A DNA stretch of 64,000 nt from CAYRHJ01 sp964424105 (GTDB lineage Bacteria; Planctomycetota; Phycisphaerae; UBA1845), in contig CAYRHJ010000001.1 in NCBI GenBank assembly GCA_964424105.1, positions 118,766 to 182,765 of the forward strand, given 5' to 3'. A program made the position numbers and the translations under genes. The notes beneath the pieces were generated by a model. That model was not told where the DNA came from and ran no database searches. It was given only the letters and a program-made list of their open reading frames with translations. Shown piece after piece: positions 1-9,191 of the stretch; the first letter of the stretch is position 1, and the number at the start of each line of letters is the position of its first letter.

Positions 1-170
1 AAGAGGCAACCAAGATTCACCAATTGCAGGCAACCTACGGTGCGAACGTGGCGTTTGTTCTGTTCCTGTGCGGATATTTCGGCACCGATTACCTGGGCTA
101 CGAAGCAGCCGAAGGGATCGACTGGGTATGGGAGCATCGGATCGATGACCTTGCGAATCTCGGACTATAA
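1..170 (+). CDS. C-terminal end of a likely type II restriction endonuclease (partial)
   Basis: An open frame enters from the left edge (first full codon at 3) and stops at TAA 168-170. The 55 visible residues include YGANVAFVLF, GTDYLGYEAAEGIDWVWEH and RIDDLANLGL. This tail resembles, from memory, the end of XamI-group type II restriction endonucleases, but I cannot search to confirm it. The strongest support is context: the stop overlaps the start of a DNA methyltransferase as TAATG, the coupling expected in a restriction-modification pair. The catalytic region lies outside the window, so activity cannot be judged. Confidence 0.6.
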   Translation, partial: EATKIHQLQATYGANVAFVLFLCGYFGTDYLGYEAAEGIDWVWEHRIDDLANLGL

Positions 171-1786
171 TGCAAAAGACGACGGAACACGAGAATCTGA
201 TTGAGGCAGGCCGACAGAGTGTTCAGGTGGCGCTTGATGCACGACGATCGTCTTCGGAGCGCAACCGCCTCGGGCAATTCGCAACTCCGAACGGGCTCGC
301 CATCGAGATCACCCGGTACGTCCGGTCCGTCGCAGGCCATCAGCTGCGTAGGATTCATTTTGCTGATCCCGGAATTGGCACGGGGAGTTTCTATTCCGCT
401 GCGCTTGCAGTCTTCGGTCGAGAGCGGATAGCAAGCGCCGTTGGCGTAGAACTCGATTTCAAGTTTTCTGACGCCGCCCGGGAATTGTGGGCCGAAACGG
501 GTCTAGACGTTTTATGCGGTGACTTTACGCGAATTGTCACAAGCCGCAGTTGTCCGCCCAAACCAAACTTGATACTCGCCAATCCCCCATACGTTCGACA
601 CCATCATCTTAAACGCGAGGAAAAGGAGCGATTGCAGGCGCTCGCGTACCGGCTGACCGGAGTGAAAGTCAATGGTCTGGCGGGCTTGTATGTTTACTTT
701 CTCCTTCTCGCAACGGCGTGGATGAAGGAAGGTGGGTACGCGGCATGGCTGATCCCCTCAGAATTCATGGATGTCAACTATGGCGCGGCGCTTAAGCAAT
801 TCCTGTCGAACCGCGTAACGTTGATCCGTGCTCATCGCTTTGACCCAAGCGAGGTTCAATTTGGCGATGCCTTAGTGTCGTCGGTCGTGCTTCTCTTCCG
901 CAAGGTGTCGCCCGCGCCAGGCCATTCGGCTGAATTTACCTTTGGGGGTTCGATCAACGACCCTTGTGCATGCGAATCGATTCCGATGGATCGATTACAA
1001 GAATCACGAAAGTGGACCACGTATCCGAGGCACGCCCGGAACGACCGGTGTGGATCGGCCGATACGGACGGTCCGACTTTGGGGGACTTCTTCCGTATCC
1101 AACGTGGAATCGCCACCGGGAGCAACAAGTTCTTTGTGCTTGATCGTCATGTTGCAGGGCGTTGCTGCCTTCCGAAGCGCTACCTGCGCCCTATTTTACC
1201 CTGCCCGCGCTTTTTGAAGGATACCGTGATTGACGCTGACGAGGATGGCTACCCACTCACCAAGCCCCAACTCTGTGTGATTAACTGCGACCTTCCCGAA
1301 CATGTCCTTCAGGAGCGACACCCCGCGATGTGGGAGTACCTTCAAACCGCCGAGACCCTCGGCATCAAGGATAGGTATCTCGTTGGGAAGCGAAGACCGT
1401 GGTACAGGCAGGAGCAGCGCCAGCCAGCCCTGTTCCTTTGCACATACATGGGACGCGGTTCTGATCAGAAACAGCCTTTCCGGTTTATTTGGAATCGTTC
1501 ACAGGCCATCGCAACAAACCTCTACCTCATGTTGTACCCGAAGCACGAACTCGAAAGAATGTTGCACACACACGCCGAGCGAGCTACCAACGTCTTCGAT
1601 CTGTTACGGCAAGTGACCGGAAATGAACTGCGAGGCGAGGGTCGCGTGTACGGTGGTGGGCTTAACAAGATCGAGCCGCGAGAACTCGCTCGCATTTCTG
1701 CGGCACCCTTCGTCCAGCGCTGGCCCGAACTCCGAGTCACACTACACCGACAGGGAGAGCTATTCGGCCCGCTGTCGGGCAAGTAG
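170..1786 (+). CDS. N6-adenine-type DNA methyltransferase of a restriction-modification pair
   Basis: A 538-residue SAM-dependent DNA methyltransferase, expected to protect host DNA from the endonuclease encoded just upstream. SAM-binding motif I is DPGIGTGSF at about residues 66-74, and the catalytic motif IV is NPPY at 138-141. The QFATP segment near residue 36 is typical of Eco57I/SalI-like gamma-class N6-adenine methylases. The C-terminal half (about 280-520) lacks catalytic motifs and is probably the target-recognition region. The ATG overlaps the previous stop by one base (TAATG), so the two are probably translationally coupled. The recognition sequence cannot be read from sequence alone. 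Confidence 0.9.
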   Translation: MQKTTEHENLIEAGRQSVQVALDARRSSSERNRLGQFATPNGLAIEITRYVRSVAGHQLRRIHFADPGIGTGSFYSAALAVFGRERIASAVGVELDFKFSDAARELWAETGLDVLCGDFTRIVTSRSCPPKPNLILANPPYVRHHHLKREEKERLQALAYRLTGVKVNGLAGLYVYFLLLATAWMKEGGYAAWLIPSEFMDVNYGAALKQFLSNRVTLIRAHRFDPSEVQFGDALVSSVVLLFRKVSPAPGHSAEFTFGGSINDPCACESIPMDRLQESRKWTTYPRHARNDRCGSADTDGPTLGDFFRIQRGIATGSNKFFVLDRHVAGRCCLPKRYLRPILPCPRFLKDTVIDADEDGYPLTKPQLCVINCDLPEHVLQERHPAMWEYLQTAETLGIKDRYLVGKRRPWYRQEQRQPALFLCTYMGRGSDQKQPFRFIWNRSQAIATNLYLMLYPKHELERMLHTHAERATNVFDLLRQVTGNELRGEGRVYGGGLNKIEPRELARISAAPFVQRWPELRVTLHRQGELFGPLSGK

Positions 1787-1876
1787 GCGGGATAGCAGAT
1801 TCACAAGTGAAGCGTATGCGACGGGCGATCACGCGCTCTCATTAGCTTGGAATGTTCCCGCATGGCCTGCGTTGCC

Positions 1877-2236
1877 CTACGCCTGAGTCGGGACGAAGCC
1901 CCGAAACATGAAGAATGCCGCGGCGACAAGACACAGGCCCGCCCACACGAAATCCATCGTCAAGCGCTGCCCGAAATAGAATACACAGAAGCCGGCAAAC
2001 ACGATCATGGTGATGACTTCTTGCATCACCTTGAGCTGCGGCAGTGAATACATGCCGAAGCCCAGCCGATTGGCAGGCACCTGAAAGCAGTATTCCAGCA
2101 GGGCGACGGACCAGCTCACCAGTATGGCCACCCAGAGGGGCTTTTCTCGCAGGTCACGCAGGTGCCCATACCATGCATAGGTCATAAACAGATTCGACCC
2201 GATCAAGAGAACCACGGGGACCATCAAACGAAGCAT
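1877..2236 (-). CDS. DMT-superfamily DUF486 small membrane protein
   Basis: About 119 residues with four hydrophobic segments; it starts MLRLMVPVVLLIGSN and ends in FFMFRGFVPTQA. The motifs TYAWYGHL and EYCFQVPANR match what I know of DUF486, a short family related to drug/metabolite transporter halves. No substrate is established. The open frame extends upstream to 2305, but I choose the ATG at 2236 because it follows a GGAG ribosome site at good spacing and gives the family's usual length of about 115 residues. The gene converges on the methyltransferase gene. Confidence 0.8.
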   Translation of the reverse strand: MLRLMVPVVLLIGSNLFMTYAWYGHLRDLREKPLWVAILVSWSVALLEYCFQVPANRLGFGMYSLPQLKVMQEVITMIVFAGFCVFYFGQRLTMDFVWAGLCLVAAAFFMFRGFVPTQA

Positions 2237-2356
2237 AGGTACATTCTCCGAATAGCCGATGGTTTGCAAAAACCGATCCACGGAATGGGAACGGCAAGGC
2301 CGCATTATCTTTTCGTGTGGCGTCGCAACGCGCTCGTCGTTGGGTAGACTCGTCGA

Positions 2357-3178
2357 TCACCGCCGAATCAACCGCGTCAGCGGGTAGAAGAGTCTCCCGA
2401 GCAGACTTCGAGGAAATTGCTCATCGCCTTGGAATCCCAAGCGTTCCGGCTGCTGAATCGGTGATTGCTCGGGCGTCGGCCACCAGGCAGTTCCGAACAA
2501 CCAGTCCCAGGTGCTCAAGGCGATACCAAAGTTTACACCGTTCGGTCTGCCGGCCGGCCAACGGTAGTCATGGTGCCAGACGTGCATGCGCGGCGAGTTC
2601 AGGACATAGCGCAGCGGTCCCCACGATATGTTCAGGTTGCTGTGATTCAGATGACCGATCAACGTCACCACCACGGCGATGGCAAGAATGACCCTTTCAT
2701 CCACCCCGAGGATGATCAAGGGAAAATAGGTAAGCCCCTGGTAAACGACAATTTCCATCCAGTGAAAACGAAAGTTGCCGATCCAATCCAATTCTTCAAT
2801 CGAGTGGTGCAGCTTGTGAAACTCCCAAAGCCACGGCACTCGGTGCAAGAGATTGTGGATGCACCATTCGAGGAAATCTCGGACGATGAACAGGACCAGA
2901 AATTGCAACCACAACGCTTGATTTGCGAGAAGATGGAGCGACTTGGCCTGCGCGACAATCGGCAACGCCCAGCCAAGGACAAATGCAGCCACATGCGCGA
3001 CAAGAATGCCCGCATAGTGGCTGTTAAAGGCAAGCCAGAACAAATCCTGAAAGAACTGTCCGCGGAGCAGCTTTTGGTTACGTCGCCAGGGCCACAAACG
3101 CTCGAGCAGCAGGCACAAGGCCGAAACGACAATCAGCCAGAAGAGGTAACCTCGCGTATCCCAGATAACCTGTAGCAC
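2357..3178 (-). CDS. Fatty acid hydroxylase/sterol desaturase family membrane protein
   Basis: A 273-residue integral membrane protein with the histidine clusters of the di-iron fatty acid hydroxylase superfamily: HNLLH, HKLHH, HLNHS and HVWHHDYRW. These ligate two irons that activate oxygen to hydroxylate or desaturate a lipid. Hydrophobic segments flank the first cluster, as in known members. The bacterial substrate is not predictable; a hopanoid, carotenoid or fatty acyl chain are options. The start is GTG. The gene lies 132 nt downstream of the arsenite transporter on the same strand, with no obvious functional link. Confidence 0.85.
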   Translation of the reverse strand: MLQVIWDTRGYLFWLIVVSALCLLLERLWPWRRNQKLLRGQFFQDLFWLAFNSHYAGILVAHVAAFVLGWALPIVAQAKSLHLLANQALWLQFLVLFIVRDFLEWCIHNLLHRVPWLWEFHKLHHSIEELDWIGNFRFHWMEIVVYQGLTYFPLIILGVDERVILAIAVVVTLIGHLNHSNLNISWGPLRYVLNSPRMHVWHHDYRWPAGRPNGVNFGIALSTWDWLFGTAWWPTPEQSPIQQPERLGFQGDEQFPRSLLGRLFYPLTRLIRR

Positions 3179-3310
3179 GGAGTCGTTTCCCGCTTGCTTC
3201 GCAAGCCGTTGATCCCAACGTTTGTCGCCGCCGACTGGGCGGTTTTACCGGGCATGTTGCAATTGCGACGGCCCATCACGAGAATTTCAATCTTCGTGGC
3301 ATTGACTTCC

Positions 3311-4543
3311 CTAAATTCCGGGCGCCCGCGCAGTGCCGTTGGTGACAAACTGCGACCAGTTCGCACAGCATCCCGGCGATGGCGACGGGCATTCGTCAGG
3401 ACTCTTGGCGACAAATTCACTTTGCGACTGGCCAACGGTTTCTTCGCCAAAATAGCGCCGCCGAAAAAACAGGGACACGTTCACCAGCCCGATGAGGACG
3501 GGAACTTCGACCAGCGGACCGATCACGGCCGCAAATGCAACACCGGAGCCGATCCCGAAGACCGCGACGGCTACGGCGATGGCCAGCTCGAAATTGTTGC
3601 TGGCTGCGGTAAACGCGATGGTGGCTGTCTTGCTGTAATCGGCGCCCAGCTTTTTGCCCATCCAAAATGAAACCAGGAACATCACCACGAAATACACGCA
3701 CAATGGAACCGCGATCCGCAACACGTCCAGCGGCAATTGCACAATGAATTCACCCTTGAGGGAGAACATCACCAGAATGGTGAACAGCAGCGCGATCAGC
3801 GTGATCGGCGAGATTTTGGGGATGAACTTCTTCTCGTACCATTCGCGATTTTTCACCTTGAGCAGCACAAACCTTGTCATCATGCCGGCGATGAACGGGA
3901 TCCCCAGATAAATGAACACGCTTTCCGCGATCTGACCGATGGTGACCGCGACCGCAATGCCCGCAAGCCCGAACACCGGCGGCAAGACCGTGATAAAAAA
4001 CCAGGCATAGACCGAAAAGAAGAGCACCTGGAAGATCGAGTTGAATGCAACCAGCCCGGCGGCGTATTCGGTGTCACCCTTGGCCAGATCGTTCCACACG
4101 ATGACCATGGCGATGCAGCGGGCCAGGCCGATCAGAATCAGGCCGACCATGTACTCGGGATAGCCGCGGAGAAACACGATGGCCAGGACGAACATTAGCA
4201 CAGGCCCAATGACCCAATTCTGCACCAGCGAAAGGCTTAATACCTTGAAGTTCCGAAAAACGTCTCCCAGCTCTTCGTACTTCACCTTCGCCAATGGCGG
4301 ATACATCATCAGAATCAGTCCGATGGCGATGGGGATGTTCGTCGTACCGACCTGAAAGCGATTGACGAAGCTCTCGACACCGGGAAAGAAGTAGCCCCCG
4401 AAAACCCCGACCGCCATCGCCAGAAAGATCCACAGCGTCAACCAGCGGTCCAAGAACCCCAGCTTTCGCACACAACCGGTCGGCCCTTCGATAGGGTGGA
4501 CGCCTGTCATATCTTCATCGCTTCGCCGTGTCGTCGTTGTCAT
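3311..4543 (-). CDS. acr3: ACR3-family arsenite efflux permease
   Basis: A 410-residue permease with about ten transmembrane segments that should export arsenite, driven by the membrane potential. The ACR3 signature is clear: GLARCIAMVIVWN around residue 139 contains the conserved cysteine (C143), and PLAKVKYEELGDVF and ASNNFELAIAVAVAVFG are family blocks. A strong ribosome site (GGAGGAG) sits about 10 nt before the ATG. No arsR, arsC or arsM is seen nearby, so this copy is outside a classical ars operon. The C-terminus carries about 25 extra residues rich in P, S and C. Confidence 0.93.
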   Translation of the reverse strand: MTTTTRRSDEDMTGVHPIEGPTGCVRKLGFLDRWLTLWIFLAMAVGVFGGYFFPGVESFVNRFQVGTTNIPIAIGLILMMYPPLAKVKYEELGDVFRNFKVLSLSLVQNWVIGPVLMFVLAIVFLRGYPEYMVGLILIGLARCIAMVIVWNDLAKGDTEYAAGLVAFNSIFQVLFFSVYAWFFITVLPPVFGLAGIAVAVTIGQIAESVFIYLGIPFIAGMMTRFVLLKVKNREWYEKKFIPKISPITLIALLFTILVMFSLKGEFIVQLPLDVLRIAVPLCVYFVVMFLVSFWMGKKLGADYSKTATIAFTAASNNFELAIAVAVAVFGIGSGVAFAAVIGPLVEVPVLIGLVNVSLFFRRRYFGEETVGQSQSEFVAKSPDECPSPSPGCCANWSQFVTNGTARAPGI

Positions 4544-4857
4544 GCCCTGGCACTCCTCCGCGTATCACATCCGTTCCGATCCTGTCATCGGCGGCCTGGA
4601 CAAATTGTATCAGACGAACCACCGGTTTTCGAACATCAGTGTTTCACCATCGCTCCCGGCCCGTCATTCCGGCGCAAGCCGGAATCCAGAAGAACGCTGC
4701 CTGGACTCCGGCGTTCGCCGGAGTGACGATCGGGACGATCCCCGCTGGCCGACGCAACTTTGGCATCGGCAGGCGGCCCGAATTCGGGTTGCAATGTCAG
4801 GTGGAACCAGGGCTACATGATATTGTCCGATCGCCTGCAAAAAGGTGAAACCGGTCG
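4544..4857. other. Intergenic region with an inverted pair of REP-like repeats
   Basis: This gap separates the ends/starts of two minus-strand genes. The only structure seen is the REP-like pair listed separately at 4663-4727. No promoter or RNA gene could be assigned. Confidence 0.6.
4663..4727. repeat. REP-like palindromes, family A, in inverted orientation
   Basis: Two palindromic units face each other: GTCATTCCGGCG...GCCGGAATCCAG (4663-4689) and CTGGACTCCGGCG...CGCCGGAGTGAC (4701-4727). Each can fold into a CCGGC-stem hairpin. The same family recurs at 29240, 29370, 44245, 44379, 52124, 52275, 63941 and 63974. Confidence 0.8.
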
Positions 4858-5913
4858 TTACTCGGATTGCAGAACCTTGCGTTCATGATTCAGTAGGAAT
4901 TGCTTTCGCCACAATCCGCCGCCGTAACCGCCGAGTTGGCCGCTCTTGTTGACGACGCGATGACACGGAATGACGATGGCGATGCGGTTGTCGCCGTTGG
5001 CCCGGCCAACCGCCCGCTGAGCGCCGGGCTTGTCGACGTTGATGGCAAGCTGCTCGTACGAAATGGTTTGGCCGTAGGGAATCTTCTGTAGGCTGGACCA
5101 GACGGCTCGTTGAAATTCAGTGCCGGGCGTGGCTAGGGGTACGCTGAATCGTTTCAGCGAACCGGCGAAGTATTGGGACAATTCGCGCGAAAGCTGTTCA
5201 ATCCATTGGTTCTTGCCTGGAACGACGGCGGCTGAAAATCGCCGGCGGACGGTTTCCATTTGTCGTTCCAGCGCCCGACGATCGGTAAACTCGAGCAGGC
5301 AGACGGCATCGGTCGTCGCACCGACAAGCAAGGGGCCGACGGGGCTTTCCAGCGTGTGGGTGACGACGCAGCCTTGGCTGCGACTTTCGCCCGGCGTTCG
5401 GCCAAACGTCTTGCGAAACGCGTCGCGGAAACCGCTGTCGGATTCGAACCCGTGTCCGGCGGGCAAACCGGCCAACTTCGACCCATTGCGGATGTCACCC
5501 ATGGCTGCACCCATTCGTGACAATCGGCTGTAGGTTTGAAAGGTCATTCCATAGCTCCTTTTGAAGAATCGTCTGGCCTTGGTGGGGTCGATGGACATGG
5601 CCCGCAGATCGCTATCCCGCAGGCGGGTGGCCGGTTCCGACGCGATTTGGGTCAAGAGTCGGCCTACCCATTCCGGTGCGTGTCCATTGGTTCCCAAGGG
5701 GCGACAGCGTTGGCAGGGTCGGTAGCCCATAACCAGCGCCTGTTTGGCAGATGCAAAAAAATCGACGTTTTCCGGTTTCGGTTTACGGGCGGGGCAAGAA
5801 GGCCTGCAAAAAATGCCGGTGGTTTTGACGGCAACGAAAAATAGGCCGTCATAGGAACGGTCGCGTCGTCGCATGGCACGATCCATTTCGGTTTCATTGG
5901 GCATGGGCTGCAT
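4858..5913 (-). CDS. ada: Bifunctional DNA repair methyltransferase and regulator Ada
   Basis: A 351-residue protein with all three parts of Ada. The N-terminal zinc domain has C36, C40, C67 and C70 (FCRPSC, CQRC), where methylphosphotriester transfer occurs. An AraC-type helix-turn-helix region follows (about 85-175). The C-terminal O6-alkylguanine methyltransferase domain has the active-site PCHRV with C317. It repairs alkylated DNA by suicidal methyl transfer and, when methylated on the N-domain, activates adaptive-response genes. It is divergent from the nucleotide cyclase gene. No alkA or alkB lies beside it. Confidence 0.95.
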   Translation of the reverse strand: MQPMPNETEMDRAMRRRDRSYDGLFFVAVKTTGIFCRPSCPARKPKPENVDFFASAKQALVMGYRPCQRCRPLGTNGHAPEWVGRLLTQIASEPATRLRDSDLRAMSIDPTKARRFFKRSYGMTFQTYSRLSRMGAAMGDIRNGSKLAGLPAGHGFESDSGFRDAFRKTFGRTPGESRSQGCVVTHTLESPVGPLLVGATTDAVCLLEFTDRRALERQMETVRRRFSAAVVPGKNQWIEQLSRELSQYFAGSLKRFSVPLATPGTEFQRAVWSSLQKIPYGQTISYEQLAINVDKPGAQRAVGRANGDNRIAIVIPCHRVVNKSGQLGGYGGGLWRKQFLLNHERKVLQSE

Positions 5914-6039
5914 GACGTCAGACTATACGCGTAACGGGGAATCGATCCACCGATAATTGAGCGCGTAATTCGGTTTTGGGTGCGTCGGAACGGAGAGACG
6001 TGGCTTCGCATTGGGCGGTGGGTCGATTACGATACGATC

Positions 6040-9000
6040 ATGTTTGGTATGCGATCCTGGGTGCGCACGCATTTTTGGGGGTTGATCGTCGGCACGATCG
6101 TGACGGCGATGACGTTGGTATTGTTCGTACAGGGGGTGTTTGACCCACTGAGTTTCTGGCTCCTGAACAAGAAATTCAGGCATTTCAATCAGATCGAGGC
6201 TGACGAATCGATCGTCATGATTGACGTGAACGATTACGCGCTGGAACGGGTAAGCAGTTGGCCTTGGCCTCGGGAGCTGCACTCGCAATTGATTCAGACA
6301 TTGGCGAGCCTCGGCGCCCGGGCGGTGTTGATGGATATTGTGTTTTCGGAGCCCAAGGGGGGCCGGCTGGATGATCCCCAGTTGGATCCCGATTACCGCG
6401 TGGATCCCCATGAAGTGATCGGAAACCTGGATCAGAACAACATCGTTTTCGATGACGAGGTGTTTGCCGAGGCTCTGCAACGGGCGGGCAACGTTTATTT
6501 GGCTACTTTCGCGCGTCTTTATGACCCGCAGTTTTCGCCGGACGCGTTGCGCAAAGCGGCCTTTTCTGTATTGGACGAGAATCCCGGCATCGGTTTTTCC
6601 GCCTTTGATTTGCGGCTGCAACATGCCTTGACGCGATTCGTGGCCGCGGCGGGCGGCAGCGGGCGACAGGCGGCGCGTGTGGAACCGATCGACGTTTTTC
6701 AAGGGCTTCGCATCGAGCACCTGCTGGAATCGTCGTTCCAATTGGATGCGGACGAGGTGGCCAAACGATTGGGGATGCCGGGGGCGTTTGTTGAGCGACA
6801 GTTCGCGATGGCTAAGCGTTCGGTGTCTCGACGATTGGTTCGGCGTTTTCGACGGGAACATCCCGAAGCCACTTTTTCGGACGTGTTCTTGCATTTCATG
6901 CCGGGTGTGGGTCGAGACGTTTATTCGTCGGACCGCGACGACTTGCGGCGGGCGTATCGAGCGATTTCCAGCGAGCGGGCCGCCATTGACCACGCACCGA
7001 AGGTCCATCCGTCGCTTGTTGGCCGCATTCCGCATGCGGATGATTTTACGTTGCCGGTTGATCTGTTTTGCGAAGTCTCGCACGTGGGCTTGGTGAGTTT
7101 CGAAACGAGTCCGGTGGACGGGGTGATGCGCCGGGTTCCCTTGATCGTGAATGTAGACGGTCGGCTGGTCAAGCACTTGGGCTTTTCGCTGGTCAGCGAC
7201 GTTTTCCACATCGACGATGATTCCATTCAAGTGGATGAAGATGGGCATCTGCTGATGGCTACGAAATCGGGCGATCGACGGTGGCGGATTCCGCTGGATG
7301 CCGACGGTCGAATACTGATTAATTGGCATATCGACACCGACGATCCGGTGTGGACGAAGAGTTTCGAGCACATCCCGGTCGCACAATTGATGGCCATACC
7401 GATGCTACAGGGTGCCATCCACGACGAGCAGGCTGTGTATCACACGCGCATGAATGAGTACGTCAAAGCTCGTGCGGCGGGAGCGGATTCGGTGCTGGCT
7501 GAATATCAGGCGATGGTGCGGGAGATGGGGCCTTTGCGGGAGCGGGCGCTGAAGTACACCGATCTGAGCGACGGCGAACGGGCCAGGCTTGATGAACTCG
7601 AAGCGAAGACCCGGGAGTTGGGGCGGGACAGCATCGACTACGTGCATCGCGAAGTGGTTCCCCAGATTCGCGAGATACAGAATTCGGATCAGCCCTTGTC
7701 GCCGGAGGTCGCCGAGGAACGCGAGATGCTGATGATATTGGCGCTGGTCGAATCCGGCGGAAAGGACACGTACGGCGATCGAATGCTGGCCGCCGTCGAT
7801 GCGAAACGGAGCCGAATCGACGAATTGAAAGGGGCATTGAAGCCACGGATCGCGGGGAAGATTTGCCTGGTAGGCTACACAGCCGCTGCGGTCGCGGACA
7901 CGGTGAATTCGCCCGTATTCGACGAGATGCCGGGAGTGTTGGCGCATGCCAACGTGATCAACAGCATATTGACGGGTCGTTTTCCGCGCGTTGAAGCTGA
8001 ATGGGTCCACGTGACTATGATCATCTTGTTGGGGCTGGTGATTACGGTGGTGACGGCATGGCGGGACGCGTGGGTCAGTCTTCTGTCCGTTTTCATGGTC
8101 ATAGGAGCGCTCCTGTGCGTGTCGCTGGCCGCGTTTTATCTTTGGGCCGTTCATATCAAAGTGGAGGGATGCATGATCGGCGTTTTCGTGTGCTGGGCGA
8201 TGGTGACGCTTTATCGGCAGTTAACGGAGGAGCGGCAGAAGCGCGCGTTCAGCAAATCGTTGGCTCAATATACCTCGCCGGCCATCGCGGATCAGTTGGC
8301 GGAGAGTCTATCGAGAAGAACGGGCCAACTTGACCTGTTGCCGGTTCCCCGCGAGGTCACATGCTTTTTCAGCGACTTGAAGGGGTTCACATCCATCAGC
8401 GAGCGATTGGGGGCGGCGAGAACACGGGATTTGCTCAATCCCTATCTTGAGGCTATGAGCGGAGTGTTGATCGATCACAATGCGATGATCAATAAGTTTA
8501 TGGGCGATGGCATTTTCGCGTTTTTTAATCCCCCTATTCTGCCGGCGGCGGAACACGCCGTGAATGCGTGTGAATCGGCGTTGGATTCGTTCGTAGCCCT
8601 GGAGCGTCTCAAATCGGAAATGGCCACGGGTGAACTGGAGGAGGAAGTGCGGGCGTTAAGTATGCGGATCGGATTGAACAGCGGCGAGGTGTTCGTGGGC
8701 GACTACGGGAGTGGTAATAAGCTGGATTACACGTGCATCGGCGACACGGTGAACTTGGCGGCGCGATTGGAGCCGGCTTGCAAGGTGTTCGGCATTCAAT
8801 GCCTGGTGTCCGAAACGACACTGGGCGCGACCGGGGATCGTTATCTGGCTCGACATCTGGGTGGGCTTCAGGTTGTGGGAAAAAAAGCGGCGGTTCAAGT
8901 CTATGAACTGATTGCCCGGCGCGAGGAGGCGAACGGTGATGTGGAATCCTACGCCCGATTGTTCGGACAGGCCGTGAATCGTTTTCAGGAGCGGGATTGG

Positions 9001-9147
9001 GGCGGAGCCGAGCAGGCATTGGAAGAATGCCGTTCGCGCCGACCGGGGGACAAGGCGATCGCGGTGATTCTTGAGAATGTCCGACAGTGTTTGGCTTCGC
9101 CACCGCCGGCGGAATGGAATCGGGCGATCGAGCTGACGTCGAAGTGA
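6040..9147 (+). CDS. CHASE2-domain class III adenylate/guanylate cyclase
   Basis: A 1035-residue sensor cyclase. An N-terminal transmembrane helix is followed by a long extracytoplasmic CHASE2 sensor (about 30-640; typical blocks SIVMIDVNDYAL, RAVLMDIVFSE and GKICLVGYTA). It is enlarged by a helical charged insert around 440-600. Three transmembrane helices (about 650-730) lead to the catalytic domain. Metal-binding aspartates are D779 (FFSDLKGFTS) and D823 (FMGDGIFAFF), and CIGDTVNLAARLEP is the class III core. The C-terminus has a short helical TPR-like tail. The frame opens at GTG 5980, but I choose ATG 6040 because it directly precedes the first membrane helix; no clear ribosome site supports either start. 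Whether cAMP or cGMP is made is not certain. Confidence 0.88.
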   Translation: MFGMRSWVRTHFWGLIVGTIVTAMTLVLFVQGVFDPLSFWLLNKKFRHFNQIEADESIVMIDVNDYALERVSSWPWPRELHSQLIQTLASLGARAVLMDIVFSEPKGGRLDDPQLDPDYRVDPHEVIGNLDQNNIVFDDEVFAEALQRAGNVYLATFARLYDPQFSPDALRKAAFSVLDENPGIGFSAFDLRLQHALTRFVAAAGGSGRQAARVEPIDVFQGLRIEHLLESSFQLDADEVAKRLGMPGAFVERQFAMAKRSVSRRLVRRFRREHPEATFSDVFLHFMPGVGRDVYSSDRDDLRRAYRAISSERAAIDHAPKVHPSLVGRIPHADDFTLPVDLFCEVSHVGLVSFETSPVDGVMRRVPLIVNVDGRLVKHLGFSLVSDVFHIDDDSIQVDEDGHLLMATKSGDRRWRIPLDADGRILINWHIDTDDPVWTKSFEHIPVAQLMAIPMLQGAIHDEQAVYHTRMNEYVKARAAGADSVLAEYQAMVREMGPLRERALKYTDLSDGERARLDELEAKTRELGRDSIDYVHREVVPQIREIQNSDQPLSPEVAEEREMLMILALVESGGKDTYGDRMLAAVDAKRSRIDELKGALKPRIAGKICLVGYTAAAVADTVNSPVFDEMPGVLAHANVINSILTGRFPRVEAEWVHVTMIILLGLVITVVTAWRDAWVSLLSVFMVIGALLCVSLAAFYLWAVHIKVEGCMIGVFVCWAMVTLYRQLTEERQKRAFSKSLAQYTSPAIADQLAESLSRRTGQLDLLPVPREVTCFFSDLKGFTSISERLGAARTRDLLNPYLEAMSGVLIDHNAMINKFMGDGIFAFFNPPILPAAEHAVNACESALDSFVALERLKSEMATGELEEEVRALSMRIGLNSGEVFVGDYGSGNKLDYTCIGDTVNLAARLEPACKVFGIQCLVSETTLGATGDRYLARHLGGLQVVGKKAAVQVYELIARREEANGDVESYARLFGQAVNRFQERDWGGAEQALEECRSRRPGDKAIAVILENVRQCLASPPPAEWNRAIELTSK

Positions 9148-9191
9148 TTCGTTGAATCATCACGGTGGTCTAGGTCACCAGGGACCTGCGT

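Noticed and set aside
5923..7386. 487-codon minus-strand frame opposite the cyclase
   Set aside because: Overlaps the conserved CHASE2 coding sequence and has no recognisable motif.
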